DNA from: Cladobotryum mycophilum
Lineage: Eukaryota > Ascomycota > Sordariomycetes > Hypocreales > Hypocreaceae
Direction of reading: 5' to 3'
Length of the DNA stretch: 64,000 bases
NCBI GenBank assembly: GCA_036429605.1
Contig: JAVFKD010000002.1
Span: forward strand, 1,178,001-1,242,000
Shown: piece by piece, positions 36,211-49,100 of the stretch
Numbering within the stretch: position 1 is the stretch's first letter
Layout of the letters: each line of letters begins with the position of its first letter
Made by a program: the position numbers and the translations under genes
The notes under the pieces: model-generated
Seen by the model: the letters and a program-made list of their open reading frames with translations, nothing else
What the model was told of the DNA's origin: nothing
Database searches by the model: none

Positions 36211-37079
36211 TTAGTTGTCTATTCCGCCCCATTCATCATCCGAGTCGGCATCTTGCCCATCTTCTTCTTCCATGGCGTCGTCGTCGTCGTCGTCTCCCTT
36301 GGCTTCAACCCAGGGCAATCTCTCGTCCTCGTGGCTATCTTGCGCGCGCTGTCTGACTGATTTGACGGGACACCTCTTTAGCTTCTCGACCATGTCGCCG
36401 ATGCTCTTGACGAACGCCTTGGCTTCGGGGCTGGCCTCCTCCTCCTCCTCCGGGCCGCCCAGGGCGGATTCTCGCTCTAGCTCGTCGACCCAGACATCCA
36501 GCACGTGGAGGCGCAGGCCGAGGGCGACCTTGTGCTCGTCCTCTGCGTCGAAGCACCACTCCTGGAGGACCTGCAGCACGACTTCCGACCCCTGGCCCGA
36601 GAAGCCGCGCTCCCTCGCCCAGCGCACCTGGGCGGCAAAGACCCTCCTCACGAGGAGGAGGAACTTGTCCAGCCGGAGGGCCTCGATGTGCGGCCACTGG
36701 GTCCCCAGCACGGACCAGAAGCCGGCGAGCCAGGCGCCGGCGCACGACGGCTGCAGCCCGAAGAGGAGGTTGGCGAGGTCGGCGGCGAGGGCTTGCTGCG
36801 GGCGGGGGCGGTCGGTCATCCAGAGGGCATAGTACAGGCCCGTCCAGAGCTTGCGTGCGTCGAGGGGGGATGTCGCGGCGGGAGGCGAGGAATGCTTGGA
36901 GGGAGGAGAGGGAAGCGGTGCGGAGCTTGCGGTCTGCGGGGAGGCGTTAGTTGAATGGGTTTAGAGGTGAAGGAGAAGGGAGTTTCTTTCTGGGGAGAGG
37001 GGGAAGACGGACCGCTTGAGGCGAGGTTCTTGATAAAGGGCATTTGCTGCGCATCTTGCGCCATGGTAGCGGCGGCCAT
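36211..37079 (-). CDS. rrp1: Ribosomal RNA processing protein 1 (Nop52 family; one apparent frame change)
   Basis: Exon 1 37079-37013 (MAAATMAQDAQQMPFIKNLA...), a 79-base intron with CTAAC branch site, exon 2 36933-36211; about 263 residues, close to yeast Rrp1 (278). Family blocks: MPFIKNLASSDRKLRTASL at the start, LWTGLYYALWMTDRPRPQQ, FWSVLGTQWPHIEALRLDKF, LLVRRVFAAQVRWARERGFS and GLRLHVLDVWVDELE, ending in an acidic tail. Rrp1 is a nucleolar protein for 27S pre-rRNA processing and 60S assembly. The frame changes within a G6 run at 36864-36869 (one extra or two missing bases); on either side the conserved protein reads without other defects. Since Rrp1 is essential in yeast, a real loss-of-function is unlikely. 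Confidence 0.87.
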
Positions 37080-38353
37080 GGTGACGACGAAATTCGTATG
37101 CAAGTTTATGAAATTGAATAAGAATTATGGTTCTCGTGGGCTCAATTGACGTTGTATGATACGACTTGAATATGGCAAGGAAACAGGGTTTTGTTTGCTT
37201 GGAGCTTGGGTTGTAGGTTTGATGGCAATGCTTGGGGAAAAGTAAATTTTGCCCGCTCTGATAGGTAGATAGGTAGGATCAACAGAAAAAAATCGAGGTG
37301 AAGGGCCCGGTGAAGGTTTCGGTGAAAAAAATGACCCCACTTCTGGAGAAATCGTTGACCGAGCGGAAAGGGTAAGGTTGGGTTAGTCTAGGTCCATCAA
37401 GGTTTTGGTCATGAGAAATCAGTTGTGTGGATGACTACCTAGTACCTAGCAGTTCCACTCGCACTATTCTAGGCAATTCCATCTCCTCCAGTCCGTATTG
37501 ATCAAGCAGATAAATAACCATAGCTGACGATGAATATGTTTTTTTTTCATCATTTTGCTCCCTTGGGCCAGGGAATAAAGATGAAACTCGCTTGATTCCT
37601 CCTTGCGTGTGAGTTATAACCATCCCGTAATCAAGCCAGTTACAATTACCCTGCTAACCTCCAGGGGACTACCTATGGACAATGCAATGGATCCAATGCA
37701 TTCCACGGCGGGACAAGCTAGAAAACAAGCCCACCTCACGATTCCAGTGCATCCTACAGGTATGAAGCCCACTATAAAAAGCTGCCTGTCCGCCTGTCCC
37801 CTCCACTGGGTAGCTGGAACCCGACGACAAACATCCCAATTGCTGCTGGCTGCACCTAAAAATCTTGCCCCACCACCACCGCTACCACCACCACCACTTA
37901 TCAAACGGCTATCAAAAACGAAGCTGCTGCCTCTCTCAACCCCACCATCCCAAACGTCCCTACCGTCATTCATCAACCATCACCAAAAAAGATCACTATT
38001 AGACACCTCGGAACTCTTGCACTCGGAAAATTACAAAGAGCCGGCCCAGTCTAACCAACGCTCTCTGCTCCCAGTCTACCGGCCCCCGTTTATTCCCCCC
38101 TTCTCTCTCTCTCTCTCTCTCTCTTGCTCGCTCGAAACCAAACACCAAAGTTCACCAAGACCGAAAGAGCTTCCACCCCCTCAAGCAAACAACGAACAAA
38201 CGACCATCGACTTAGTTGAAGCTCACACGATAGAACTAGACGGAGGCCCCATTTAACCGCCTACCGAAAAAGAATACTCCCCTGGAATCGGCATCCTCTT
38301 CCTCAAGCAACACTCCCATCCAGTCACTCTACAAACCAAACCAAACCACCAAA
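37080..38353. promoter_or_regulatory. Divergent region, rrp1 / E2 gene
   Basis: 1.27 kb. A TATAAAAAG box at about 37770-37778, a C/A-rich segment and a (CT)n tract at about 38102-38124 look like the promoter and long leader of the E2 gene. The open frame 37603-38256 is low-complexity and is treated as leader, not a gene. Confidence 0.45.
38102..38124 (+). repeat. (CT)n tract in the E2 leader
   Basis: About eleven CT units about 230 bases before the E2 start codon; typical pyrimidine tract of fungal promoters. Confidence 0.85.
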
Positions 38354-38907
38354 ATGTCAACCAAACGCATCACCAAGGTCCGCCCCCCTCTCTTCTCTCT
38401 CCTCCAACTCTTCCTCCAACCCAACTAACCTTCTTAAACTCACCTCCAGGAATTCGCCGAAATCTCCCAAAACCCCCCGACGGCATCTCCGCCTCCCTCC
38501 CCCCAACTCCTCCATCCACACCTGGCACATCACCCTCGTCGCTCCGCCCCCTCCCCCTTCCACCCGGGCCGCTTCGGCCTCCTCCTCTCCCTGCCCCCCG
38601 ACTACCCCTTCAAGCCCCCGTCCTCAAGTTCGTCACCCGCCTCTACCACCCAAACGTCACAAACGACTCCCTGGGCAACATCTGCCTCGGCCTCCTCAAG
38701 TCGGAGAACTGGAAGCCCTCCACCAAGATCGCCAGCGTCCTCGAGGCAGTCAGGAACCTGCTCGTCGAGCCCCAGCCCGACGACCCCCTGGAGGACCGCA
38801 TCGCCGAGGAGTACCGCAACGACAGGCCCGCCTGGGAGAAGAAGGTCAAGACGTACGTCGAAAAGTATGCCCTCAACGATCCCGAGTTCCCCGCCCAGGC
38901 GTCATAG
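38354..38907 (+). CDS. Ubiquitin-conjugating enzyme E2 (four apparent single-base losses)
   Basis: Exon 1 38354-38377 (MSTKRITK), a 72-base intron, exon 2 38450-38907; about 161 residues, standard E2 size. Across frames the UBC fold is complete: EFAEISQNPPDGISASL, IHTWHITLV, FHPGRFGLLLSLPPDYPFKP and VTRLYHPNVT with the HPN motif. The active-site segment is GNICLGLLKSENWKPS (catalytic Cys) and is followed by VLEAVRNLLVEPQPDDPLED. It resembles UBE2D/UBE2L-type enzymes; the exact subfamily is unclear. The frame is lost at 38473-38478 (C6), 38499-38504 (C6), 38553-38557 (C5) and 38614-38618 (C5). At each, one additional C would restore the family sequence. Four identical defects in 150 bases of a conserved gene point to homopolymer errors. 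An automated gene finder would probably call only the C-terminal half. Confidence 0.88.
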
Positions 38908-39869
38908 GGATGATGATGGTGATGGGGGGAGGCGAGGAGAGAGACGGGGGACCGTATCATTGTAAAGCTAGGAGAGAGAGAGAGATATGTACACAGGCAT
39001 AAAGCAAAAACGTAAATTCATAATGACAACAAAATGATAAACACAAGACTCTAATCTAAGCCAACAAAAAACATGTTTCTTCTATATCAAGTGAAATCTA
39101 TCAGTAACAAAAGAAAATCGTTCCACCTCCATCCACAGTACTACAAACAAACATCACAATGGAAAAAGACACCATTTGAACCGAATTAGAATGTATATTG
39201 TTGCTTATAAAAGGCCAACAGAGCCCGTAAGCTGCTTCAACAAATGGCTATCCCATTTTTGCTGTCCCCCATGGCCAGCAACCTTTTTTCCTTCGCGCGG
39301 GTATAGACAGACACCAGGTCCGCCGAGGCTTCGTTTCGATGACTCGTCATTCGACTCCTACATAGGTTGCATGCTGGCCTGCCAAAAAAATTACTCCTCT
39401 TCCTTTTCTCCCTATTCTATCCAAAGCTTTTTTTACATGCCCATCCGTCTATACGCGCTTTCAACAGATATAATAAGATATATCTTATTTCTTCCCCTTT
39501 CTGAGGTGTATGCTTTTTTTAAGCAGCTTCTCTTCTCCGGTTCCACTAAAAAGGAACCATTGTGCCAAAGGTGCGCAGCCGTAATCGTCATAAGAATTTG
39601 AAACAAGAAATTGCTGTCCTACCAGCAAGTCCAACGAGAAGAATAGTGAAACAAGTAAAGAAAAAGAAAAAAGAACAAGTCAACGAGAGACAAGAGTGAA
39701 AAGGTTGAATGAAGAGAAGAAAAATAAACACAAAAGGAACAGAAATCAAAAAATGCAATGCCTCATGGAGAAATGATGCACCGGTTGCCTTTCCCCAAGT
39801 GTCAGTCGTCCGCCTTCAAACGCCAGTCCGTGCCGTGGTATAAAGGAAATGATGTGATATCAATCAGTG
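38908..39869. other. Convergent 3' gap
   Basis: Nearly 1 kb between the E2 and TBC genes; short A-rich stretches and no coding frame on either strand. The frame 39176-39601 (+) has no recognisable content. Confidence 0.5.
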
Positions 39870-42711
39870 TCAGGGTGCCTCCTCGGCCGTCTTCTTCTTC
39901 TTTCCAAAGAGGGTGCCTTTTTTCTGCGCTTCCCCCTCCGCTTCCGTCTGCGTCAAGTTGCCCCCTGTGACTGTCTTGCCACGCTGCCGTTGCAAATCTT
40001 GCCGCACCTTCTCCCTCCGCTCCTGTCGACGTTCTTCAATCACGTCTTGGCTGAGATGATTAAACCCGTTGCGCCGCCTGAAACAGGCTTCCATGAGTTG
40101 GTTGGCATCTAGCATCCGCCTCGGCATGGTCTGCACAACACCAAACATTTCCATGGGATCTGAGACTGCCTTTATTTCAGACTCTCCGAGCTTGAAGATG
40201 GCCAGTGCAACGCGGAAAAGTGTCTTGGACCCTTCGTAAAAGAAGACATCCCACACGCGTAGCGTCGCCTCGATTGGCAACGTTCCAATGTAGCAGCTCA
40301 TAAACCAGGCCGTCATGCAGAGAGTGATGGGTGGTAATCGTTCTGTCGATAAGCCAGGCATATCCTTGCGCCTAAGTCTAGGAGTCCTTGGAGACTTTCG
40401 AACCGACTTGCTAGTCATGGGTCGAGTCACAGGCTCCGTCTCTAATTCGCCACCAATCTTATCCCAGACGCCGGGCATCGTATCCCGAAGCTCAGTCATC
40501 AAGACGCCCAGGTCCACCTTGGACCCTTCTAGGCTCATCTCATGCGTCCCGGGAAGGTAGATGTGTGTGATGACATTGAGAAGCCAAAAGCATTGTTCCT
40601 CTGTCTCTACAAAGAGGAGCAAAAGGCCGGCGATGAAATTCAGGCTCTGGCAGTAGCCAATCTTGGGATTATAAACCGAGAAAGCGAGTAGGATTCGACG
40701 AAGTGATGAAATGATGGGTGGTTCGCCTTCCAAGCCCACGGGTCCCGGTCCGCTTCCATCAGAAGTGGATCCAGTCATGGTGGATTGGCTGGCTCTTTCA
40801 CTGCTGGTAGTTGTTTCCAGTCTATCCGCAGCAAAACCCGATGGCTTGAATTGAATGTTGTCGGGAAACGTCCTATGAAGATCGCGCTCGATAGCCTCAA
40901 TGTCTATCTGCTTCGCTTTCCGGAGCAGAAGCTTGTCGTATAACCCAGAATGCTTTGCCAAAATGGCGGGCCCACCAGCATAGTAAAACCACGCCGCACC
41001 GCGCCAATCGGGCGGGATGCCCTTGCGAACAAACCTCTTCGTCTTGGCATTCGGCGAAGGGAAGCGATTGGGTCGCTCCGTCATCAATGCGTTATCCTTG
41101 AGGTAGGCGATCCACTTTCTCCGTCGTCGAGCGAGATAGGGAGTATAGGTCTTGTTCCAGGAATCATACTGCGCCCTCGTGACATACTGGCTCTCTTTCT
41201 TGAATCCGTATCGGTCACGAGCCTCGGGGTCCTCTGGCTCAGGAACGGGAATGCGTGCGGAAGCCGGAGATGTCGAGCGGGAAAGGGTAATGGAAGGTCG
41301 TGACATATGAGTAGAGTTGACTTTCGCTTCATTTCGGGGAGGTTCAGACGCCACAGAGCGTTCGGATTCGACTGTCCTCGCCGATTCGCGTCTCTGCGGG
41401 AAGCTCAAACCGTGGCTAGCCAGCGCCGGTACTGTAGATGTAAAGGCGAGACTGGTGAAGAGCATCTTGGACTGCCGGATTTCGGCATCCAAAGCGGACT
41501 GGGCTGCTGGTACTGGAGGAACCGGGGGATGGGTTCATCGCTACCGTCAAAGGCATCAATTGGCCTGGTGGTTTGCGCTGGTTCTGACATGGCTGTCGTC
41601 GGGCGCCTGTCCAGGTTGTCTCCGGGATCTGGCTTGTCGTCGTCGACGTGGTCGTGATCCTGGTCGTCTTGGTAATCCTCCTCTTCGTCGTCGTCGTCGC
41701 AGAATCCTCTCTCATACATGCCCATAACATCTTCTAAGCTAGGTTCGTCGGGATTGGCAGCATCGAGCGAAGACTGGGAGCTGACTTTTGTTAAAACACT
41801 GCTTCGTTCTGTGAAAGCCGTCCCCGGAGCTGTTGACGCGGTGAGTTGTGATCGGAAACTCGACCGCAGCTCATCTCCACTAATCCAAGGAGCTGACCCA
41901 CTTGGAGTAGGGACGGACACGGCGCTATCAATGCGATTGAAGCCAAACGGGGATCGGTTGCCAGAAACTGGCGGGGATGTTCCATTTCTAGACCGCGAGC
42001 TTCTACTAGACTCGAGGTAATCGCCGGGTGGTGGGTATAATGGTGAAGCAGAAGGGAAATTGTGCGCCGAGTTGGAAGAGGATACGGAGTGGCCTTGTCG
42101 TCGATGCCGGGAAGTAGCTGGTGTCGACGGTAAGCCATTGTGTAATTCGTGCATGAGATCCAAGGGCGGCGGGACATAGGCCAATCGAAGCTTAGCTGGC
42201 TCGGTAACGGGTTGCTTGATGCTAGGCTTTCGAGGTCGTGAGAAGTTTTCGACGGGAGGGTGCTCGGGCATGTGCATGTCGAAACCAGGCGACTTAGGGG
42301 ACAGGGGAAATTCGGAGTGAGCCTCTGATATAATTCTTGAAATGTCCCTGACAGGGAGAGGGCCCGCGTGATGGGTCCGTGGATGTGGCTGAGGGTGTGG
42401 CTGCTCCTGCCAGGGGACCTGTGAGTGGGATGTAGGTGATGATGTAGGGCTTCCTAGGATGTGAGCGCCGTTGGAGAGAGAATCCCAGCGAGGGGAGAGC
42501 GGTAAGGGGGTATCTGAGGTAATTGAGGTGCTGTTTCGCCGTCATATTTGACGCCGGGGGGTGTGGTCTGTGAGCGCTGCGGTGGTGGTGGTGGACTGGG
42601 GGATTTGATGCGGGAAGCGTATAAAGAAATCTGGCGATTCCCACCGATGCTCTGCTTTCGCGAGACGGGGCGATGGCTTTCGCCCGTATGTGAAATAGCC
42701 ATTGAGCTCAT
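39870..42711 (-). CDS. TBC-domain Rab GTPase-activating protein (two apparent frameshifts)
   Basis: About 947 residues from the first in-frame ATG at 42711. The N-terminal ~500 residues are disordered and Ser/Pro-rich with an acidic DDDDEEEDYQDDQDHDH patch. The TBC domain begins near RKGIPPDWRGAAWFYYAGG. It has both catalytic fingers: arginine finger IERDLHRTFPDN and glutamine finger IGYCQSLNFIAG. WFMSCYIGTLPIEATLRVWD and YEGSKTLFRVALAIFK follow, then a charged coiled C-terminus (RRQERREKVRQDLQRQR). It accelerates GTP hydrolysis by a Rab; the target Rab is not deducible. The frame changes at G5 runs 42506-42510 and 41524-41528, each fitting one missing base, so gene finders may split it into two or three pieces. 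The true start may lie further upstream, because an open frame continues to 42879 without ATG. Confidence 0.85.
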
Positions 42712-43876
42712 GATCCTTGGAGCCCAGCCAACTGTTTGGTTTGGAGCTGGGCTCTGAGGGTCGAGTGAGGCCTCAATGTGCGGTCTCGGACTCGGTCTCG
42801 GTCTGTGCAGCACTGAGACTCCGTCATCCAATGAGTGTCTGTTCTCGCAGGTGAAGGCTTCAGCGACCGTATTCGGGCATTAGCGAGGCTGATGATTGAA
42901 AGAAAGACGCGCAGCTTCGTGCCATTGCCGCCTGAGCAACAGAGAGTATATTCTTTTTTTGTTTTTGTTTTTGTTTTTTTGTTATATTCGAATAAGGATC
43001 GAGGTGAGGGAGTGGTGAAGATTGTGAAGGAGTGTTATGTGTCTCGATGACAGCAGGTTTTTGTCAATTGCTTCGTTCGGTGACTATAGAAGTTGTCGGT
43101 TCGTCTAATTGGATCGAATCGTCCTAGGTTGATCGAGAGAGAGGGGAGAAGAAAAAAACGAAGGAGTGAATCATGCCAAGGATGGTGATGTATTCTTTTT
43201 TATTTTTCTTCTTTTTCGTGAGTCCAAGTCGAGCAAAAGTCAGTCGGGATGAATGGGTCGAGGCTTCCGCCCAGTATAAAGGAGCGAGAGAAACGAAAAA
43301 GGTGCTATGTCTGTCTTGCAGCCACCAACAGCAGCGAGCAGTGACAGCGACAGTGACAGCACCAGACACCAGGTTCGCAGAGTGGCCAGCCTACTCGGAT
43401 CGTCACAGCAGCGCTCTGTGCATATAGCAGGCAAACGATGCTGGTTCAGATCCCGAGGGCTTGCTGCAGCGCTGCTACTTGGCTGTCGTCGTTTGTCGTC
43501 GTCAAGTGTCGAGCCGTGCCGTGGTCCAGGTGGTTTGCGAGCAGGAGATTTGCCGTCATCGAAAATCTCATACCCTGGCCGGAAAAAGGGAGCCAACGTC
43601 AGCAATTATAATAAGGCACGCGACGGCTCCATCAACCACGCCAGGCAAGAGGAGCAACCCCAAAATAGGCAGCGTCCACAGGGCACACCGAACAGTAACG
43701 GAAGAGACTGTTGTCAGCCTTGTTTGCTTGTTGGAGGGGGAAATGCGCAATACAAGTACTTGATGGGAGGATTTGAGGATTGAGAAGACTGCCCACTTAG
43801 TTGAGATGTACTAATAGGTAGTCGAGGGGGCCGTGGGTTGGGCAAAAAAATTGCAGCAGGTGTTGTTGAGCCACCA

Positions 43877-43918
43877 TCTCCTCCAAGCTCCTCCAGGCTC
43901 CTCCAGGCTCCTCCAAGT
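43877..43918 (+). repeat. GCTCCTCCA(A/G) short tandem repeat
   Basis: Four near-identical ~10-base units (GCTCCTCCAG/A) in a row, in non-coding sequence. Confidence 0.8.
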
Positions 43919-44185
43919 ACTTACCTGCTGCATATTAAGGCTCATCCACAATGATCCGGGCCACTATCCACCACCTAATCCACTATGCAACTTGCATGTA
44001 CGTACTGTAAAAAGGAATGCTCAGCGTCGGGTCAGACTTGGAGCCTCGTAGTGAGTTGGTAGCGTCGGGTTACTCGTAGTCGCTATCTGCTCTACTCCTT
44101 TTGACTTGCGTGTGTGCGTCTGGTCTTGAGCGCTAACAAGCCGTCCAGCAAACGACACACATTTTACTTGAAGGTAGTACAAGTC

Positions 44186-44275
44186 TTTCTTTTCTTTTCT
44201 TTTCTTTTCTTTTCTTTCTTGTCTTGTCTTGTCTTGTCTTTTTTCTTTCTTTCTTCTTTCTTTTCCTCGTATCTA
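44186..44275 (+). repeat. TTTTC and TCTTG pentamer arrays
   Basis: A pure-pyrimidine run of TTTTC units switches to TCTTG units and back to T/C sequence over about 90 bases. It is a simple repeat with a strong strand bias. Confidence 0.85.
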
Positions 44276-46145
44276 GGCGAGTTGGATGCATGCATGCATG
44301 CACGACTTGCAAGATGGCGGATGCAAGCATTGTGAACTGTGGGTGGCCTGACCACGCCTTGCAGCAAGTAGTCCTTTGTGTCCTTTTTGGCGCCCGGGGA
44401 GCCCTTGACGGGCGCTGTAGCTGACTCTCTGATTTGACAAGGCCCCCCGCTGGAGGGATGCATGGAGAGCCCTGTCTTCAGGACCTCGGGACCCTGTCCA
44501 GTACACTCTAGCGCAACGACGGGCTCCGATCGTGTAAGCCGTCCCCCATCCATCCCAAGAGTCTGGAGGACAATCGTCCATCGTCTTTTTTAGTCGATTC
44601 TAAAACGTGTTTTACACGGGATGTGATGAGATGGGTGATGGGATGGCACCTTGTTAGCATGTTCATAAGGGACAGCGACAGCTAATAATTTGGCCCAAAA
44701 CCTAGCCAGGAACCCTGGGAGGAGAAGCTTTGCAATCTGCTGGAAATGATATCATGCATTCATTCATCAAAACAAGTCAAATTTTCCACGCCACAGCTGT
44801 TTACCGGTAATCTAAGTGTTAATGAGCTCCTACGGAGGAAGAGACATTAATTCTCAGTAGGCCGCGCGCGCGCCTGTTGGTATGGTGCCATTGGGCGCCT
44901 CCTTTGATCCGTGTCTGAGTCTCGGATGATACTGTTCACGTCCAGTTATTACAAACACAAACAAACATGCAAGTATATTCATCCGAAGGGGTCACGGCTC
45001 GAAAGTGGAAAAGAAAAAAGGGCCTCTTTCGCTTTTGACTGGTCGTCAGAGGGAAACGCAAGGGACGAGATCTACTACTGCATTACGGTCGATCTGGCAG
45101 CTCAGCTTCACGTTTGTGCGCTCGTTGTTTTCCATAATGTTTGCTAACTTTGCTTTTTCCCCAACCTGCTGGCTTCATCTTGAAACCCTAGACGCATAAA
45201 ACATGGAAACAATGCTGGTGATTTCTGACGAGAAAAAGCTTGCTGTAGCCGAGAGGTGACATTTCACTCCCTTGCATCATGCCATTGTATGAGATAAAAC
45301 TCGGATCCATAAGTTGTTTACGGCAACATGTAATTGGCCCGGTGACCTTCTGCAACGATCGCCTCTCCCTTCCTTCATCTGCGACACTCGCGTTCCCCTG
45401 TCGAACGGAGTCGCTCACTATCCGAATTATACAAGGAGCCCCCAATTTCATTAACCCTAGCATTCCACCTCATCATCATGTCGCGCTTTGTTGATCACCA
45501 GGGAGAGTCTATGACGAAACATGTATGATCCGTAGATTCCGAGTTTCATCCCATCTTTTCCCTCTTCGTCTCCCTCCCTCCGTTCCATCATCAAACTTCG
45601 GACAACCCCTGGCAGCCGCATATGCATAACCCCAAGTGTGTGGTGGAGCAGAGCCACCCTCTACCTTCTTAGCATAGCAGCTCACAATCGCTTATGCAAG
45701 GCACAGGCACAGACCCCCTTGCTTGAGCTGTGTGCGAACAATGTGCTGTGCACATACCCTCCTTCCATGTATGTATGCATCCAATTCTACCACTACTGGT
45801 ACAAGTAATTGTTTATTCTATGCATGCCAGATCACACAACTTGCGCCCTCCCTTGCTTTCCCCTCTCTCCTCCGCCATACCATCAGAAAGGAGAGCGGGA
45901 ATGGCGACAGCCTTCCTCACAGGCCGTTTCACTCTCCCGTCTCTCGCCGTCACACACGAGATGATCATATCCTCTGCCATCTCACCTAGTTTCTGGGCTT
46001 GTCTCGGCCCGGTCTCCCTTTGACCGGATCGGCGCGCGGGATAGTGATTGATGGGCAGCCAGTAATGGAAAACAAGCAACCACACGAGAAACTAAATTGA
46101 CAAATACGACACAAGAACGCGGGCCGTTGGCAGAACATTCATTCC

Positions 46146-46167
46146 TTTTTTTTTTTTTTTTTTTTTT
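46146..46167 (+). repeat. Poly-T tract (22 bases)
   Basis: Uninterrupted T22 in non-coding sequence. Confidence 0.9.
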
Positions 46168-49100
46168 GCTGCTCTTCTCTCTCTATTGTCCCATTGCCGT
46201 GAATATACGGACATACTACTTGTACATAGGTTGGCAGTCTTCCTCCCCCTCCCATCTCCCAACGGGTCTCGATAATTCTCTCACTGTTGGCTAAAATCCT
46301 TCCAAATACATACCTGCACCTCGTACAGCAGCAAACCAACAAACTTCTGACTAGGATGATGACAAAACCCGGCAACTGAAAAAAAAAACTTTTCCTTCTC
46401 TTGCCTTCATCCAACAGTGCATCTTGACTCATTTACTCTCCTACTTGTACCCTGGCTGACTTTGCAGGGCTCCATGGCTCCCGCATCTTCCTCCCTTGCT
46501 GACCAGGCCAGACCCGACCAGACCAGACCCCAACAGGGTGGTTGTTGGCTTGTGCCTCTGACTCTTGCCACCGCATCAAAGTTTGCTCTTATCTAATGAC
46601 ACGGCGTTTATCATGGATGAAGCGGCAGAAAGGCCGTAGGTAATTCAACTTTGACATCCAACCCTGATCTTTTACGAACTTGTTTCTTCTTTGGTCTCGC
46701 AGTTTTGCTTCTGGGAAACGACATGGCGTGATGTGTGCAGTCTCACCGGTCAAGCTACCCTATCAGTAGTCCAGGACTAGCAAGCTGGAGGGCACTTGGA
46801 CTGGAAACCTGTGTGACCCTTATGTCTTGAATTCTGCCATTAGGCTGATGTTTCCTTCTTCGTAACGGCGTCTCACGTCCAAAATCCCCCGCTTGTTTCA
46901 TCCCGTTTCGAACCCGTCTGTTAGGTTTGCCTCTGTTTCTCCTCACTCTCTTTCTCCCTTTCTCTCCCCCTCATCACACCCACATCATGGCCGAAAGCCC
47001 AACCTCAAATCTGACTCGCCTTGAAGTTATAATTGGCCGAGTCTGTTGATGTTCAGGGGCATGGACCACCAACACATCAGCTGCTCAAACCCCTTGCATA
47101 TGGCAATTCTCAGCTGCCTTTTCCATTCGCCATTCTTGCAGCTTGCATATTCTCACAACGCCATTTGCTTTCCCTTCTCTCTCATATTGCCTTTAAGCGA
47201 GGCCGGGCTGGCGATGACCTGAACAGCAAAATTCTTTTCATTACTTGCTGGGATACGAGATGCCTGGTAAATGATCTCCCGCGAACCCCTGATTATGCGT
47301 CTGACAGCAAGGGTCGTAACCATGGGACCGGAGAACCCTTTTTTCTTACTCGCAGAAAGGCTGACGGGAACACTCTCGGCTTGAACCACGCTCCAATCGC
47401 TTCCGCAATTTCCAGCCTCGGAGTGTAATAAAGGACCCATGTCCCCGGCTGCGGAACGATAGAGGAGGGACAAGTGGTCGAGTTCGTTTTTTGTCATATT
47501 TTCCCGAAAGCTCCAGCTGTTGTCTCACAACTTCATCATCTCCCGGCACTAAGATAGGGTCTCGGTATCTCTTCTGTTGAACTGACTAGATGCAGTTTGA
47601 ACATTTACCTCGAGTTGATGTGCTTTTATATCAACTCGGAGCAAAAAGAACAAAAGCCGGGGCGGTTTATGGAGATCCATACGTCAAATTACAAGCAGGA
47701 ACTGCCTCAGTTCCATGTTTCGTTGTCAAGATCCCTGACTCGGCATCACATGAAACCCATCCCTGGAAGCGGACAACTCCGAATCCTTTCATGATGAGTT
47801 TCACAAGGCGCGCCGGAAATTCTAGAATCCTCAGAAGAAGAAAAAACTTCGGTCGGCGGGTCAAACTTTGTTGCCTATGTATGTTAGATGATGCCCAGGC
47901 TTTTTCTGTCGCAGGCCCTGATCCACCTCCCGGTTGATGCCCTGTCTATATCTGGTCCTTATAATATTGGCACTTTCGGCACGAAAACTGGCAAAGTAGG
48001 TTCTGACATGACGATGACTCTGACGAACCTCCGGGTTTGTCTCACGTGGCCCTTTTGTTGCACAGCTCTGGTGCAGATTACCAAGCCGGTTGCCGGGCAC
48101 CCATCTGAAATGGGGGAACATTGTTTATTCAACTCTTGTCATGCCCCATTGGCATTTCTACTTTACGATGTAGGGACAGTTACTCAGATTTAAAAAGACG
48201 TTTACCCTGAACTGTCTTGCGATGCCCCTTGATAGATGATCACGGCACTTCTTGAGCAAGCATGCCCTATGCTAGGTAATAATTACTGAAGCCTGTCCTA
48301 TTGATTGGGATGTAGCTTCCAGTACAAAGACAAACACGTAGTCTGTAATAGTCGCGTCTTCTTGGATTTACCTGATGCTCCATTCCTCAGGGGGGATGAG
48401 AGTTGAGTTATGCATGCCATTGAGGTTTGCTGGTCTACAACAGACTCTTGAAATAATGTGCTGTCGCAAAAAAAAAAAAAGAGTTATTAATTGCTGCACA
48501 GCAATTAACTCTTATATTCCCACATGTGCGTTTGCTTCAAAATCTTCTAGCTCGGAGATGTCAATCACAAGAGCGCAACATTGGCGGTTGGGTGCGTTCG
48601 TTCCGTTAAACCTGTAGTTTTAGAGGATCACTCATCATCATACTTGAGCAAGCGTCATGTACCAAACCCCAAGAGAGTTCAGAGAACTATGCTAACCCAA
48701 CGAACATGATGCTTACTATGACTAGATCATCAATTCTATATCTTGATAATATGATGATACGAACGACAAATTAATGTTGGGTGGCATCGCACTTGAGGTG
48801 ATCATTCTATCTTCCGAGTTACATTACAGGGTAGGCATTTGGGCCCAGTCGAACATGACCTTGCAACCCAAGTTCACGCCTGAAATAGGGGAAATAACTG
48901 TGCAAGATCAATCAATTAACCATATAATACGAAGCAAAAATACTACACAACAGCCTCAGCTTGCGCCCAGATGGAATAACAGGCCAGTGAGATGGCCTTT
49001 GTCGGTGGATCTCTTTTATAGTGTGTGTTTGTGGCCGAATGGCGAGGTATGTCAAATCCAGAAGGGGAAATGTGCTAAGGACAACGTGCATGAGCGCGGC

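Noticed and set aside
36211..36832. Long plus-strand and alternative minus-strand frames over rrp1
   Set aside because: Shadows of the GC-rich rrp1 coding sequence.
37603..38256. 217-codon frame upstream of the E2 gene
   Set aside because: Contains the TATA-like box and (CT)n leader; low-complexity; best read as promoter and 5' UTR.
46900..46925. GGGTTCGAAAC tRNA-like element on the minus strand
   Set aside because: T-stem bases do not pair; no cloverleaf.
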